Below are positions 1 through 6,941 of a DNA stretch of 7,911 bases, piece after piece. The notes beneath the pieces were generated by a model. The model was given only the letters and a program-made list of their open reading frames with translations, did no database searches and was not told the origin of the DNA. The translations under genes were made by a program, and so were the position numbers. Source of the stretch: Bacteroidales bacterium (GTDB lineage: Bacteria > Bacteroidota > Bacteroidia > Bacteroidales > GCA-2748055). The stretch is taken from the NCBI GenBank assembly GCA_029934875.1, contig JAOZLK010000183.1, positions 1-7,911 on the forward strand, given 5' to 3'. Each line of letters begins with the position of its first letter. Position 1 is the first letter of the stretch.

Positions 1-32
1 AAATGAAATCCACCTGCCAAATGGATCAAGCT

Positions 33-1247
33 ATGAGAAAACTTAGTATTGGAGGGATCACCAGTCTGTTTATCCTGGTGGTTTTTACAGCCTGCACTTC
101 CAGGGCCGAGCGTACCCTATCGGCCATGGAATCACTCCTTGATTCTCTGGAAGCACAGTTTGCTCCCGATGGTAGGGTCGAACTCTGGTCTTTGTCCACC
201 ATCACTGAGGACAGGATGCTGATCCTGGAAGGGGAAATGGCCAGCAAAGCCGCCTATGATGCAGTCACCTTAGCTGTAAATGAAAACTTTCCGGAAGTGT
301 CAGTGCGTGTGAGACTGCTGCCCGAACATGATCAGGACAGGCTGGTAAACGCGCTTGTAAATAATTCGGTGGCCCACCTGCGAAGAAATCCCAGCAGCAA
401 ATCGGAGCTTGTGAGCCAGGCCCTTCTGGGTACGCCTGTAAGAATTCTCAAGGAGGAGGAAGGTATGTTTTTTATCCAGGTGCCGGATGGATACCTGGGC
501 TGGGTGAACATGAACGAGGTCCATTTTATGGAAGCTGATGAATTGTCGGCTTACAGGGATATGGAAAAACTGGTCTATGCTTCCCAATATGGTTCTGCCT
601 ATTCTGAGCCTGATGAAAATTCACTGCCGGTTGCTGACATGGTGCTTGCCTGCACCCTGCCTGTACTCGCTCAGGAGGGAGCCTTTTACCAGGTGCTCTA
701 TCCTGATGGTCGCCTGGCCTGGGTGAAAGAGAAGGAAGTGCTTCCTGCAGTTGATGTTTTCAACAAGGTAGCTTCCAGGGAGGACGTGATACTTGAAGCC
801 ATGGCCTTCCATGGAATTCCCTACCTGTGGGGAGGGGCTTCGGCCAAGAATCTGGATTGCAGCGGTTTGGTCTCCAATGTTTTCTTTATGAATGGCATTC
901 AAATGCCCCGGGATGCCGATCAGCAATCGCATTGTGGGAGGGTGATCACCACCCGCTACGATACTTTGGAACTTGAGAGGGGTGACCTGCTCTTCTTTGG
1001 AAGAAAAGCCAGCCCTGAGGTGGCAGAAAGGGTCAGCCACGTTGCCATCTATAAAGGGGCGGGTGAGTTTATTCATGCCGCCGGTTTTCGCGACCGCGTG
1101 AGTATTAATAGCATGGATAGCACACAGGCTCATTTCATAGATACCTATCCTGAGATTTTTGTCAGGGCAACACGGATCATTGGAGAAGAGCCAAAAGGCT
1201 TCCTCCCGATAGTAGGGAACAATTATTATAAGGAGATTATAAAGTAA
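33..1247 (+). CDS. YkfC-like NlpC/P60 peptidoglycan endopeptidase, lipoprotein with two SH3b domains
   Basis: Probable gamma-D-glutamyl-L-diamino acid endopeptidase, cutting between D-Glu and the diamino acid of murein stem peptides. I chose the ATG at 33 because it begins a compact lipoprotein signal (MRKLS, hydrophobic core, lipobox FTAC). The upstream in-frame ATGs at 3 and 24 would add an unusual N-tail, and the true upstream context is cut off by the window. Numbering from 33: an alpha-beta segment at about 25-100 of uncertain identity, two SH3b-like domains at about 105-165 and 180-240 (each ending in a GWV/AWV-type strand), then the NlpC/P60 domain. The catalytic Cys276 is in LDCSGL, preceded by the YLWGG motif; His336 is in SHVAIY and His348 in FIHAAG. 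All three catalytic positions are intact. The SH3b-SH3b-NlpC/P60 order matches the YkfC family. It is first of four plus-strand genes, 15 bases before the epimerase, the same company YkfC keeps in Bacillus. The exact bond cut is inferred from family and context. Confidence 0.88.
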   Translation: MRKLSIGGITSLFILVVFTACTSRAERTLSAMESLLDSLEAQFAPDGRVELWSLSTITEDRMLILEGEMASKAAYDAVTLAVNENFPEVSVRVRLLPEHDQDRLVNALVNNSVAHLRRNPSSKSELVSQALLGTPVRILKEEEGMFFIQVPDGYLGWVNMNEVHFMEADELSAYRDMEKLVYASQYGSAYSEPDENSLPVADMVLACTLPVLAQEGAFYQVLYPDGRLAWVKEKEVLPAVDVFNKVASREDVILEAMAFHGIPYLWGGASAKNLDCSGLVSNVFFMNGIQMPRDADQQSHCGRVITTRYDTLELERGDLLFFGRKASPEVAERVSHVAIYKGAGEFIHAAGFRDRVSINSMDSTQAHFIDTYPEIFVRATRIIGEEPKGFLPIVGNNYYKEIIK

Positions 1248-1262
1248 AATATAGTTAAAGGG

Positions 1263-2405
1263 ATGAAATCGGGAAGAAGGAACTTTTTGAAAAGTGCAGG
1301 AGCGCTTTCGCTTGCAACAACACTGCCATTGTCAGGCTGCAGCTCCTCGGAAAAGCAGGCTCCGGCACTTATCGGAAACGGGCGAATGAAATTAAGTTTT
1401 CGTCCTTATGAACTTCAGTTGAATCACACCTTTACAGTAGCCGGTAATTCAAGGAATACCACTCCTGTGGTACTCACCGAGATTGAATATGAAGGAGTGT
1501 GCGCTTACGGTGAAGCCTCAATGCCTCCCTACCTGGGAGAATCGCAGGAGAGTGTAATCAAATTCCTGAATAAGGTGGACCTGGAGCAATTCAGGGATCC
1601 CTTCATGCTGGATGATATCCTGGCCTATGTAGATGGACTGGATGAGGGGAACCGCGCAGCCAAGGCATGCCTGGATATCGCTCTTCATGACCTGATCGGA
1701 AAGCTGGTGGATCAGCCCCTTTACCGGCTCTGGGGTATCAATCCTGACAATACCCCAATGACTTCATTTACCATAGGCATGGATACGGCCGATGTGGTAA
1801 GGGAGAAAACCATTGAGGCAGAAAGGTTTAAAGTTCTCAAAGTAAAGCTTGGAGGAGGAAATGACCGGGAGATGATCAACACGGTACGGTCCGTAACAGA
1901 TGTTCCTATCTATGTGGATGTGAACCAGGGCTGGAAAGATAAGCATGAAGCACTGGATATGGTCCACTGGCTGAATGAACAGGGTGTAGAGTTCGTGGAG
2001 CAGCCCCTTCCTAAGACAGCCATTGATGATATGGCATGGCTTACCGAGCACAGTCCCCTGCCTATCATTGCCGATGAGGCCTTCCAGCGACTCGCCGACA
2101 TTTCGGCTTTCAAAGGTGTGTATTCAGGGATCAATATCAAGCTTATGAAGAGCACGGGTTTACGCGAAGCCCACAAAATGATCACCGTGGCCAGGGCCCT
2201 GGATATGAAAGTGATGATGGGCTGTATGACCGAGACATCCTGTGCCGTTTCAGCAGCCTCTCAACTTTCTCCGCTGGTGGACTGGGCCGACCTGGATGGC
2301 AACCTCTTAATTGGCAACGATCTGTATGAGGGAATGCTGGTGGTTGATGGTAAGGTTACATTGAATAAGCTGCCAGGAATCGGAATCAGGAAAATACAAT
2401 CTTAA
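1263..2405 (+). CDS. Tat-exported dipeptide (L-Ala-D/L-Glu) epimerase, YkfB-like, enolase superfamily
   Basis: Mg-dependent epimerase expected to interconvert L-Ala-D-Glu and L-Ala-L-Glu during murein peptide breakdown. Residues 1-26 form a twin-arginine signal (GRRNFLK) that ends in a lipobox (LSGC, Cys26), implying a folded, Tat-exported lipoprotein. The body is a full enolase-superfamily fold of the muconate-lactonizing subgroup. The KVK motif is at 193-195, with Lys195 the likely acid/base. Metal ligands are Asp219 (DVNQGW), Glu246 (EQPLP) and Asp271 (ADEAF). The second catalytic Lys293 is in NIKLMKS. A late DLDG (Asp343, Asp345) matches the DxD motif that binds the dipeptide amino group in Ala-Glu epimerases. 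The 380-residue length is normal once the signal is subtracted. The stop lies 4 bases before the next start, so co-translation with the LD-carboxypeptidase is likely. Ala-Glu specificity is inferred; related epimerases use other dipeptides. Confidence 0.9.
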   Translation: MKSGRRNFLKSAGALSLATTLPLSGCSSSEKQAPALIGNGRMKLSFRPYELQLNHTFTVAGNSRNTTPVVLTEIEYEGVCAYGEASMPPYLGESQESVIKFLNKVDLEQFRDPFMLDDILAYVDGLDEGNRAAKACLDIALHDLIGKLVDQPLYRLWGINPDNTPMTSFTIGMDTADVVREKTIEAERFKVLKVKLGGGNDREMINTVRSVTDVPIYVDVNQGWKDKHEALDMVHWLNEQGVEFVEQPLPKTAIDDMAWLTEHSPLPIIADEAFQRLADISAFKGVYSGINIKLMKSTGLREAHKMITVARALDMKVMMGCMTETSCAVSAASQLSPLVDWADLDGNLLIGNDLYEGMLVVDGKVTLNKLPGIGIRKIQS

Positions 2406-2409
2406 ATAT

Positions 2410-3465
2410 ATGCACATGGCAGACAGGAGATCCTTTATTAAAAAGTCAGCTGCCCTGACCGCCCTGGCAATGGCATCGGGCCCCGGTATGAAGGCGGGGG
2501 AATATTCCATCGCACCTGCTCCATCACGAATAATTCCCAAACGCCTGAAAGAGGGTGACCTGATTGGCCTGGTGACCCCCGGTAGTTCGGTGACCGCAGA
2601 GCAATTGGCCGCCTGCATTTCCAAGCTGGAGGATCTGGGATTCAGGACAGCATATAATGAAACAGTACTTTCTGAATACGGCTACTTTGCCGGACAAGAC
2701 CAGGAGCGGGCGGATGAGTTAATGGATATGTTTACCCGGGAGGATGTGGACGGCATCATGTGCGTGCGTGGGGGCTATGGCTCAATCCGAATCCTCGATC
2801 TGCTTGATTACGATCAAATTCAAAAGAATCCCAAGGCCTTTATTGGCTACAGCGATATTACGGCCCTTATCACTGCCATTTACCAGGAAACCGGCCTCGT
2901 GACTTTTCACGGTTTAATGGGGGTGTCAGACTTCAACAGGTTCAGTGTAAAATCCTTTAAAAATGTTCTTATGGAGCCCCGGGATTCCTATAAGTATCCT
3001 TATAAAAGGGAGAAGGAGACCCGCAATAATCCGGAATATGACCTTTATACGATCAGGGGAGGAAGGGCAGAAGGTAGCCTGATTGGAGGCAATATCAGCG
3101 TACTCGACTCCATCATCGGTACCCGCTTTGAACCCGACTTTGAAGATAAGGTAGTTTACCTGGAAGATGTGGAGGAGAAAACCTACCGAATGGATAAGAT
3201 GCTTTATCACCTGCTTTCAGGAACAAATCTTAATAAGGCGGTCGGTATCATACTTGGATCCTGTGATCAATGCAACATGGGGGAGGAACCAACCCTCTCC
3301 CTGAAGGTGGCACTTGATGACCTGCTCCGGCCACTGGGAATTCCGGTGTCTTACGGACTATCCTTTGGCCATATTAAGCGGATGCTCACCATGCCCAGTG
3401 GCATCAGGGCAGCCTTTGATGCCGACAAGAATAGTTTTGAATTGCTGGAAGCAGCGGTTATTTAA
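2410..3465 (+). CDS. Tat-exported LD-carboxypeptidase, peptidase family S66 (LdcA/YkfA-like)
   Basis: Serine peptidase expected to remove the terminal D-Ala from murein tetrapeptides at the L-D bond. The N-terminus has a twin-arginine signal (DRRSFIKK, then an Ala-rich core to about residue 28) with no lipobox Cys, so the product should be soluble outside the cytoplasm. The start may be the ATG at 2410 or the one at 2416; both keep the signal. S66 features in order: nucleophile Ser148 in GYSDIT, preceded by the RGGYGSIRILDLLD segment; the catalytic-Glu region LEDVEEKTYRMD at about 251-262; and His321 in FGHIKRMLTMPSG. The triad looks complete, and 351 residues is the family length plus the signal. 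It sits between the epimerase (4-base gap) and the transporter gene (22-base gap), matching the ykfA-ykfB-ykfC grouping of Bacillus. LdcA-type enzymes are usually cytoplasmic, so export is the odd point. Confidence 0.9.
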   Translation: MHMADRRSFIKKSAALTALAMASGPGMKAGEYSIAPAPSRIIPKRLKEGDLIGLVTPGSSVTAEQLAACISKLEDLGFRTAYNETVLSEYGYFAGQDQERADELMDMFTREDVDGIMCVRGGYGSIRILDLLDYDQIQKNPKAFIGYSDITALITAIYQETGLVTFHGLMGVSDFNRFSVKSFKNVLMEPRDSYKYPYKREKETRNNPEYDLYTIRGGRAEGSLIGGNISVLDSIIGTRFEPDFEDKVVYLEDVEEKTYRMDKMLYHLLSGTNLNKAVGIILGSCDQCNMGEEPTLSLKVALDDLLRPLGIPVSYGLSFGHIKRMLTMPSGIRAAFDADKNSFELLEAAVI

Positions 3466-3487
3466 AGGCTTTCGCTAAATTAGGACA

Positions 3488-4969
3488 ATGGAAGAAATAG
3501 GACTCCTATCTGTTTTACCTCCCCTTATTGCCATCGTTCTGGCATTGTTGACCAGGCAGGTTTATATTTCGCTTGTGGTTGGAATCTGGTTGGCCTGGAT
3601 GATATTAAGTGACTGGAATATCCTGCAGGGCAGCATTGCCACCCTGGAAGGATTTGTGAATGTATTCAGAGACGCTGGTAACACCCGGACCATCATGTTC
3701 AGCGCCCTTGTGGGAGCACTGTTGATTTTCATTCAATATTCGGGGGGAGTGCAGGGATTCATCCTCAGAATCGACCGCTTGCTGCAATCGCTTGAGAATA
3801 AGCGGATGGGAAAAAGCAGGGTAGTGGTGGAGCTCCTGGCACTGGCAACCGGGGTCCTTCTGTTCATCGAAACTTCCATCAGTTCCCTGACCGTTGGCAC
3901 CCTTTATCGCCCTATATTTGACCGTCTGAATATCCCAAGGGAGAAGCTGGCTTACATTGCCGATTCAAGCTCGGCACCCAGCTCCATCCTCATCCCTTTC
4001 AATGCCTGGGGGGCCTTCATTATGGGCCTCTTACTTACACAGGGTATCGAGGCTCCTTTTTCAACCATGCTGTCGGCCATGGTCTACAATTTTTATCCCA
4101 TGCTTGCCCTTCTTATGGTTTTCGTGGTCATTATTTCACGCAAGGACTTTGGTCCAATGGCCAGGGCTGAGAAAAGGACCAGGGAGACTGGTAAACTATT
4201 GAATGAGGGTGCCAGGCCCATGGTTTCGGATGAAATTACATCCTGCGAAATGAAAGAAGGGGTGAGGCCCAGGGCAATGAATATGATTATACCCCTTCTG
4301 ACGATGATATTTATGATGATCATTAGCCTTGCCTACACCGGATGGGGAAAAGTGGAAGCAGCCGAGTCCTTCATGGATCATTTTTCAAAGGCCATGGGTC
4401 GCGGATCGGGTTCTTCGGCTGTTCTTTATGCGGTGACTTCTTCCATCCTTGTGGCCATGGTTTTATACCGGGTCCAGGGGATCATGAAGATCCGGAAAAT
4501 GATTGAGCTCATCCTGAAGGGGATTAGTGAACTGATGCCCCTGGCACTATTGATGATGCTGGCTTTTGCCATCTCTCATGTGTGCAATGAGTTGGGTACA
4601 GGCGCCTACGTGGCTGGCATTACCGAAGGCTGGCTTTCGCCCCAACTGCTTCCTGTCATTGTTTTCGTGCTTTCCTCCTTTATTGCATTTTCCACCGGCA
4701 CTTCCTGGGGAACCTTTGCAATCATGATTTCCATAGCACTTCCAATGGCGCAAATACATGATGCCAATTTGTACCTGGTTATTGCTGCTACCATGGGTGG
4801 GGGCGTCTTCGGAGACCATTGCTCCCCAATCTCGGATACCAGCATTATCTCTTCCATGGCTTCGGCCTCGGACCACATTGACCATGTGCGAACCCAATTG
4901 CCCTATGCCCTGGTCACAGGGCTTGCAACTGCTTTAATTTACCTGATCCTGGGTTTTGCAATTGGCTAA
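3488..4969 (+). CDS. NhaC-family Na+/H+ antiporter-like inner-membrane transporter
   Basis: A 493-residue polytopic membrane protein of the Na_H_antiporter (NhaC) family. Roughly eleven or twelve hydrophobic helices can be read, with a polar loop at about 217-262 rich in Arg, Lys and Glu. Family motifs: SSSAPSSILIPFNAWGAF at about 158-175, STGTSWGTF in the later half, and GDHCSPISDTSIISSM, whose Asp, His and Cys are residues 443-445. No signal peptide or frameshift is visible. It is the last gene of the murein-peptide cluster, 22 bases after the LD-carboxypeptidase, so it is probably co-transcribed. Family members exchange Na+ or H+, sometimes for organic acids. The setting suggests it may carry a product of murein peptide breakdown or supply ion coupling; this is inference, as the substrate cannot be read from sequence. 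Its stop overlaps the stop of the convergent DUF1460 gene. Confidence 0.88.
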   Translation: MEEIGLLSVLPPLIAIVLALLTRQVYISLVVGIWLAWMILSDWNILQGSIATLEGFVNVFRDAGNTRTIMFSALVGALLIFIQYSGGVQGFILRIDRLLQSLENKRMGKSRVVVELLALATGVLLFIETSISSLTVGTLYRPIFDRLNIPREKLAYIADSSSAPSSILIPFNAWGAFIMGLLLTQGIEAPFSTMLSAMVYNFYPMLALLMVFVVIISRKDFGPMARAEKRTRETGKLLNEGARPMVSDEITSCEMKEGVRPRAMNMIIPLLTMIFMMIISLAYTGWGKVEAAESFMDHFSKAMGRGSGSSAVLYAVTSSILVAMVLYRVQGIMKIRKMIELILKGISELMPLALLMMLAFAISHVCNELGTGAYVAGITEGWLSPQLLPVIVFVLSSFIAFSTGTSWGTFAIMISIALPMAQIHDANLYLVIAATMGGGVFGDHCSPISDTSIISSMASASDHIDHVRTQLPYALVTGLATALIYLILGFAIG

Positions 4970-5835
4970 AGTGGCCGGGCAACCATGATCCCGGTGGCTG
5001 ATTTGCTGTTTTCCACGTATTCCTCAAGGGTTTCTTCCGAGAATACTACTTTTCTATGCCTCGAGGAAGCATGCAAAAGGTGGATGCGATCTGACTTCCT
5101 CACCAGGATTCCCACATGAAAAATATCCAATCCTTTTACACTGGTAGTAATCCCCACTATATCACCTTCCCTTAAGCTGGATTCAAGTTCGGGTAAGCGA
5201 TTTTTGGCCAGGTAGTACATCTGTCTGGAAGAGATTTCCAGCTCCTGTCGGGCTATGATATCAACAAATGAGCTGTCAGAGCTAAGCTGCCGGTAACTTG
5301 CCGGGTGGGTACTCATGAAATTTATCTCTTTGTTTAAGGCTGAACCCCCGATTTCCCTGGAAACATCCCTGATAATTTGTTTCTGATTGTTGAGGTGGAT
5401 CCAGTCGCTAAAATAATGGATGCGGGAGGGATAGCCATCGATAATCCCTTCGTGGTAACGGATATTCTTCAATTCTGAAGTGAACTGTTGGAAGTTGTGC
5501 TCTCCGGATCGGATGGTCCGGGCAATGGCCAGGCAGCTTTCAACAAAAGTAGTGCAGTCAAACTCCCTCAGGTTTACTACCAGGGCTTCGGGCTCATGCT
5601 CCAGGCTTTGTTCCACATACGGGCTTTTTGCAAAGTAGCCACCAAGCATAAGCATTAAATCAGAAGTGGGGCCCAGGTATTCACCAAATTCGTTAAAAAT
5701 TTCTTCAAGGATTTCAAGGTCCTCCTCCAGGTAGATTATTGTCGAATCTGCCCCTGCATTATCCTGGCAATGGCTTGTGGTGAAACTGCCTGAGAGCAAA
5801 ATAATGGTGATAAGAAGTAAGGGGAGGATCCTCAT
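4966..5835 (-). CDS. DUF1460 (PF07313) NlpC/P60-like N-acetylmuramoyl-L-alanine amidase, secreted
   Basis: Members of this family have been described as NlpC/P60-type amidases that cut the MurNAc-L-Ala bond of small muropeptides. The start at 5835 gives a 289-residue protein with a clear Sec signal (MRILPLLLITIILLSG). A longer in-frame ATG at 6057 is rejected because it would run far into the upstream gene and add a proline-rich, non-signal leader. Catalytic features: Cys94 in REFDCTTFVES, the HYFSDW segment in the middle of the protein, LREGDIVGI before the histidine region, His240 in DIFHVGI and His255 in LLHASS. Cys23 near the signal end lacks a convincing lipobox, so cleavage by signal peptidase I is more likely. 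The gene follows DUF1684 by 10 bases, so the two should share a transcript. It faces the murein-peptide genes, whose substrate it would produce. The bond cut is inferred from the family. Confidence 0.87.
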   Translation of the reverse strand: MRILPLLLITIILLSGSFTTSHCQDNAGADSTIIYLEEDLEILEEIFNEFGEYLGPTSDLMLMLGGYFAKSPYVEQSLEHEPEALVVNLREFDCTTFVESCLAIARTIRSGEHNFQQFTSELKNIRYHEGIIDGYPSRIHYFSDWIHLNNQKQIIRDVSREIGGSALNKEINFMSTHPASYRQLSSDSSFVDIIARQELEISSRQMYYLAKNRLPELESSLREGDIVGITTSVKGLDIFHVGILVRKSDRIHLLHASSRHRKVVFSEETLEEYVENSKSATGIMVARPL

Positions 5836-5845
5836 ATGTTCTGTC

Positions 5846-6751
5846 TTATTCAAAATGAACAGATTTCTCTCCGGCCTCGATGGCCACAGGCAGGAAGTTC
5901 TCCCTTGGGGGCATGGGACAGGTGGCATAGGGACTGAAGGCACAGGGTGGATTATAGGCTTTATTAAAGTCCAGGATGATCCGGCCTGTGGAATCAGGCT
6001 CACTATACATGAAGCGTCCTGCACCGTAGGTTTCCAGTCCTGTACTCTCATCGGCAATGATTAAAAAGTATCCTTTCCCGGTTGTGAAAGGATAAAGAAC
6101 CAGGTCTTCATTGTTGATCTGGAAATGAAGCTCTCCGGGGCACTGGTAGGTCTCGGTAAAACCCTCCACCGGAGTGGCTACAGTGAATTCCCTTGGTTCA
6201 TCAAAAGAATGCAGTTGGGCTTCCACGACGTAATCCGTGTTAATGGGATAGGCAGGCATGTGATCCAGCTCATCGATTCTCGGATGTTTGTGGTCGCGAA
6301 GCCGGATTCCATATTTATCTGCTCTCTTAATGATATACCAGGCCAGGTCTCCCTGCTGCAGATGAGTTGTTGGCTTCGATTGGTCATCATTCAGTTCCAG
6401 TGTTGTCACCCTGCTGTCTCCGGATGTAATTATCACGTCCTCCTGTACATGGAGGGATACTTTCCCTCCCTCAAGGCTAAGTGAACCACAAAAAGTATCG
6501 GCCTTTTCCGGAAAAATTATATCGTTGCCCGGATCGGAGCCAAAACTGTTCTCTCCTTCCTCAATCCACAGCAGTCCGGCCAGATTAAGCCAGCCGTTCT
6601 TCCCTTTAAGTCTTTCCAGTCTTGAGCGCTGCCACTCTTCAATCTCCAGTATATAGGCCCCTTCATCTTCAATGACAGCCTGGGGATTATTACATCCGCT
6701 CAAGAGCGATATCATAGTGGCAAGTAAAAGAGTTGCAAAAGGTGAGCGCAT
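5846..6751 (-). CDS. DUF1684 (PF07920) lipoprotein of unknown function
   Basis: A 301-residue protein with a lipoprotein signal: MRSPF, a hydrophobic stretch and lipobox LSGC with Cys20, so it should be anchored in the membrane facing the periplasm. The DUF1684 family is recognised from two blocks. Near the N-terminus is the ERLKGKNGWLNLAGLLWIEE region, followed by FGSDPGNDI. At the C-terminus is AYNPPCAFSPYATCPMPP followed by an AIEAGEK segment; its two Cys residues could form a disulfide or bind metal. No catalytic activity can be assigned from sequence. It is the first gene of a two-gene minus-strand unit, 10 bases ahead of the DUF1460 amidase, and is divergent from tRNA-Ser with 59 bases between them. 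The pairing hints at a role in envelope or murein metabolism, but that is inference only. The family assignment is firm; the role is not. Confidence 0.85.
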   Translation of the reverse strand: MRSPFATLLLATMISLLSGCNNPQAVIEDEGAYILEIEEWQRSRLERLKGKNGWLNLAGLLWIEEGENSFGSDPGNDIIFPEKADTFCGSLSLEGGKVSLHVQEDVIITSGDSRVTTLELNDDQSKPTTHLQQGDLAWYIIKRADKYGIRLRDHKHPRIDELDHMPAYPINTDYVVEAQLHSFDEPREFTVATPVEGFTETYQCPGELHFQINNEDLVLYPFTTGKGYFLIIADESTGLETYGAGRFMYSEPDSTGRIILDFNKAYNPPCAFSPYATCPMPPRENFLPVAIEAGEKSVHFE

Positions 6752-6793
6752 TTTATTCGATTTAATGAAGTGCCAAATATCGCTAAAATATTA

Positions 6794-6801
6794 TACTTTT
6801 G
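6794..6801 (+). promoter_or_regulatory. Bacteroidota-type -7 promoter box for tRNA-Ser
   Basis: The sequence TACTTTTG matches the Bacteroidota -7 consensus TAnnTTTG. It lies 9 bases before the mature 5' end of tRNA-Ser, so transcription would begin almost at the tRNA itself. No good TTTG-type -33 element is seen at the expected distance, so strength rests on the -7 box. Confidence 0.55.
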
Positions 6802-6810
6802 CACCAGAAC

Positions 6811-6897
6811 GGAGAGATGCCGGAGTGGTCGAACGGGGCGGTCTCGAAAACCGTTGTGCCCGCAAGGGCACCGGGGGTTCGAATCCCTTTCTCTCCG
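6811..6897 (+). tRNA. tRNA-Ser(CGA)
   Basis: An 87-base class II tRNA. The acceptor stem GGAGAGA (6811-6817) pairs with TCTCTCC (6890-6896), with G6897 as discriminator; CCA is not encoded. The anticodon stem GCGGT/ACCGT encloses the loop CTCGAAA at 6843-6849, giving anticodon CGA (6845-6847) for the serine codon UCG. The long variable arm typical of serine tRNA is GTGCCC-GCAA-GGGCAC. The T arm is GGGGG-TTCGAAT-CCCTT, with two G-U pairs at its base. It has its own promoter box and terminator and is divergent from the DUF1684 gene. All arms fold, so it looks functional. Confidence 0.95.
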
Positions 6898-6908
6898 CAA
6901 AACAGCAA

Positions 6909-6939
6909 AAATCCTCACGCAAAAGCGTGGGGATTTTTT
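6909..6939 (+). terminator. Rho-independent terminator of tRNA-Ser
   Basis: A 12-base-pair stem, AAATCCTCACGC with GCGTGGGGATTT (one T-G pair), closes an AAAA loop and runs into six T residues (6934-6939). It begins 12 bases after the tRNA. It is also the apparent target of the intron remnant that starts just after it. Confidence 0.9.
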
Positions 6940-6941
6940 AT

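Noticed and set aside
621..1133. A 170-codon minus-strand frame inside the YkfC-like gene, and similar antisense frames in the epimerase and transporter genes.
   Set aside because: They lie opposite genes with intact catalytic motifs, lack recognisable domains or signals, and look like codon-bias shadows.
4974..4995. Possible terminator hairpin CCGGG-N10-CCCGG just after the transporter stop.
   Set aside because: The stem is only 5-6 pairs with a 10-base loop and no T run, and it lies within the last codons of the DUF1460 gene.
5836..6057. N-terminal extension of the DUF1460 frame back to an ATG at 6057.
   Set aside because: It overlaps the DUF1684 coding region in another frame, has no signal character and is rich in Pro and Trp. 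The ATG at 5835 gives a clean signal peptide.
6752..6810. Minus-strand promoter for DUF1684 (a GATATTTG-like box).
   Set aside because: It misses the first T of the TAnnTTTG consensus and has no matching -33 element, so it is not reported as a feature.
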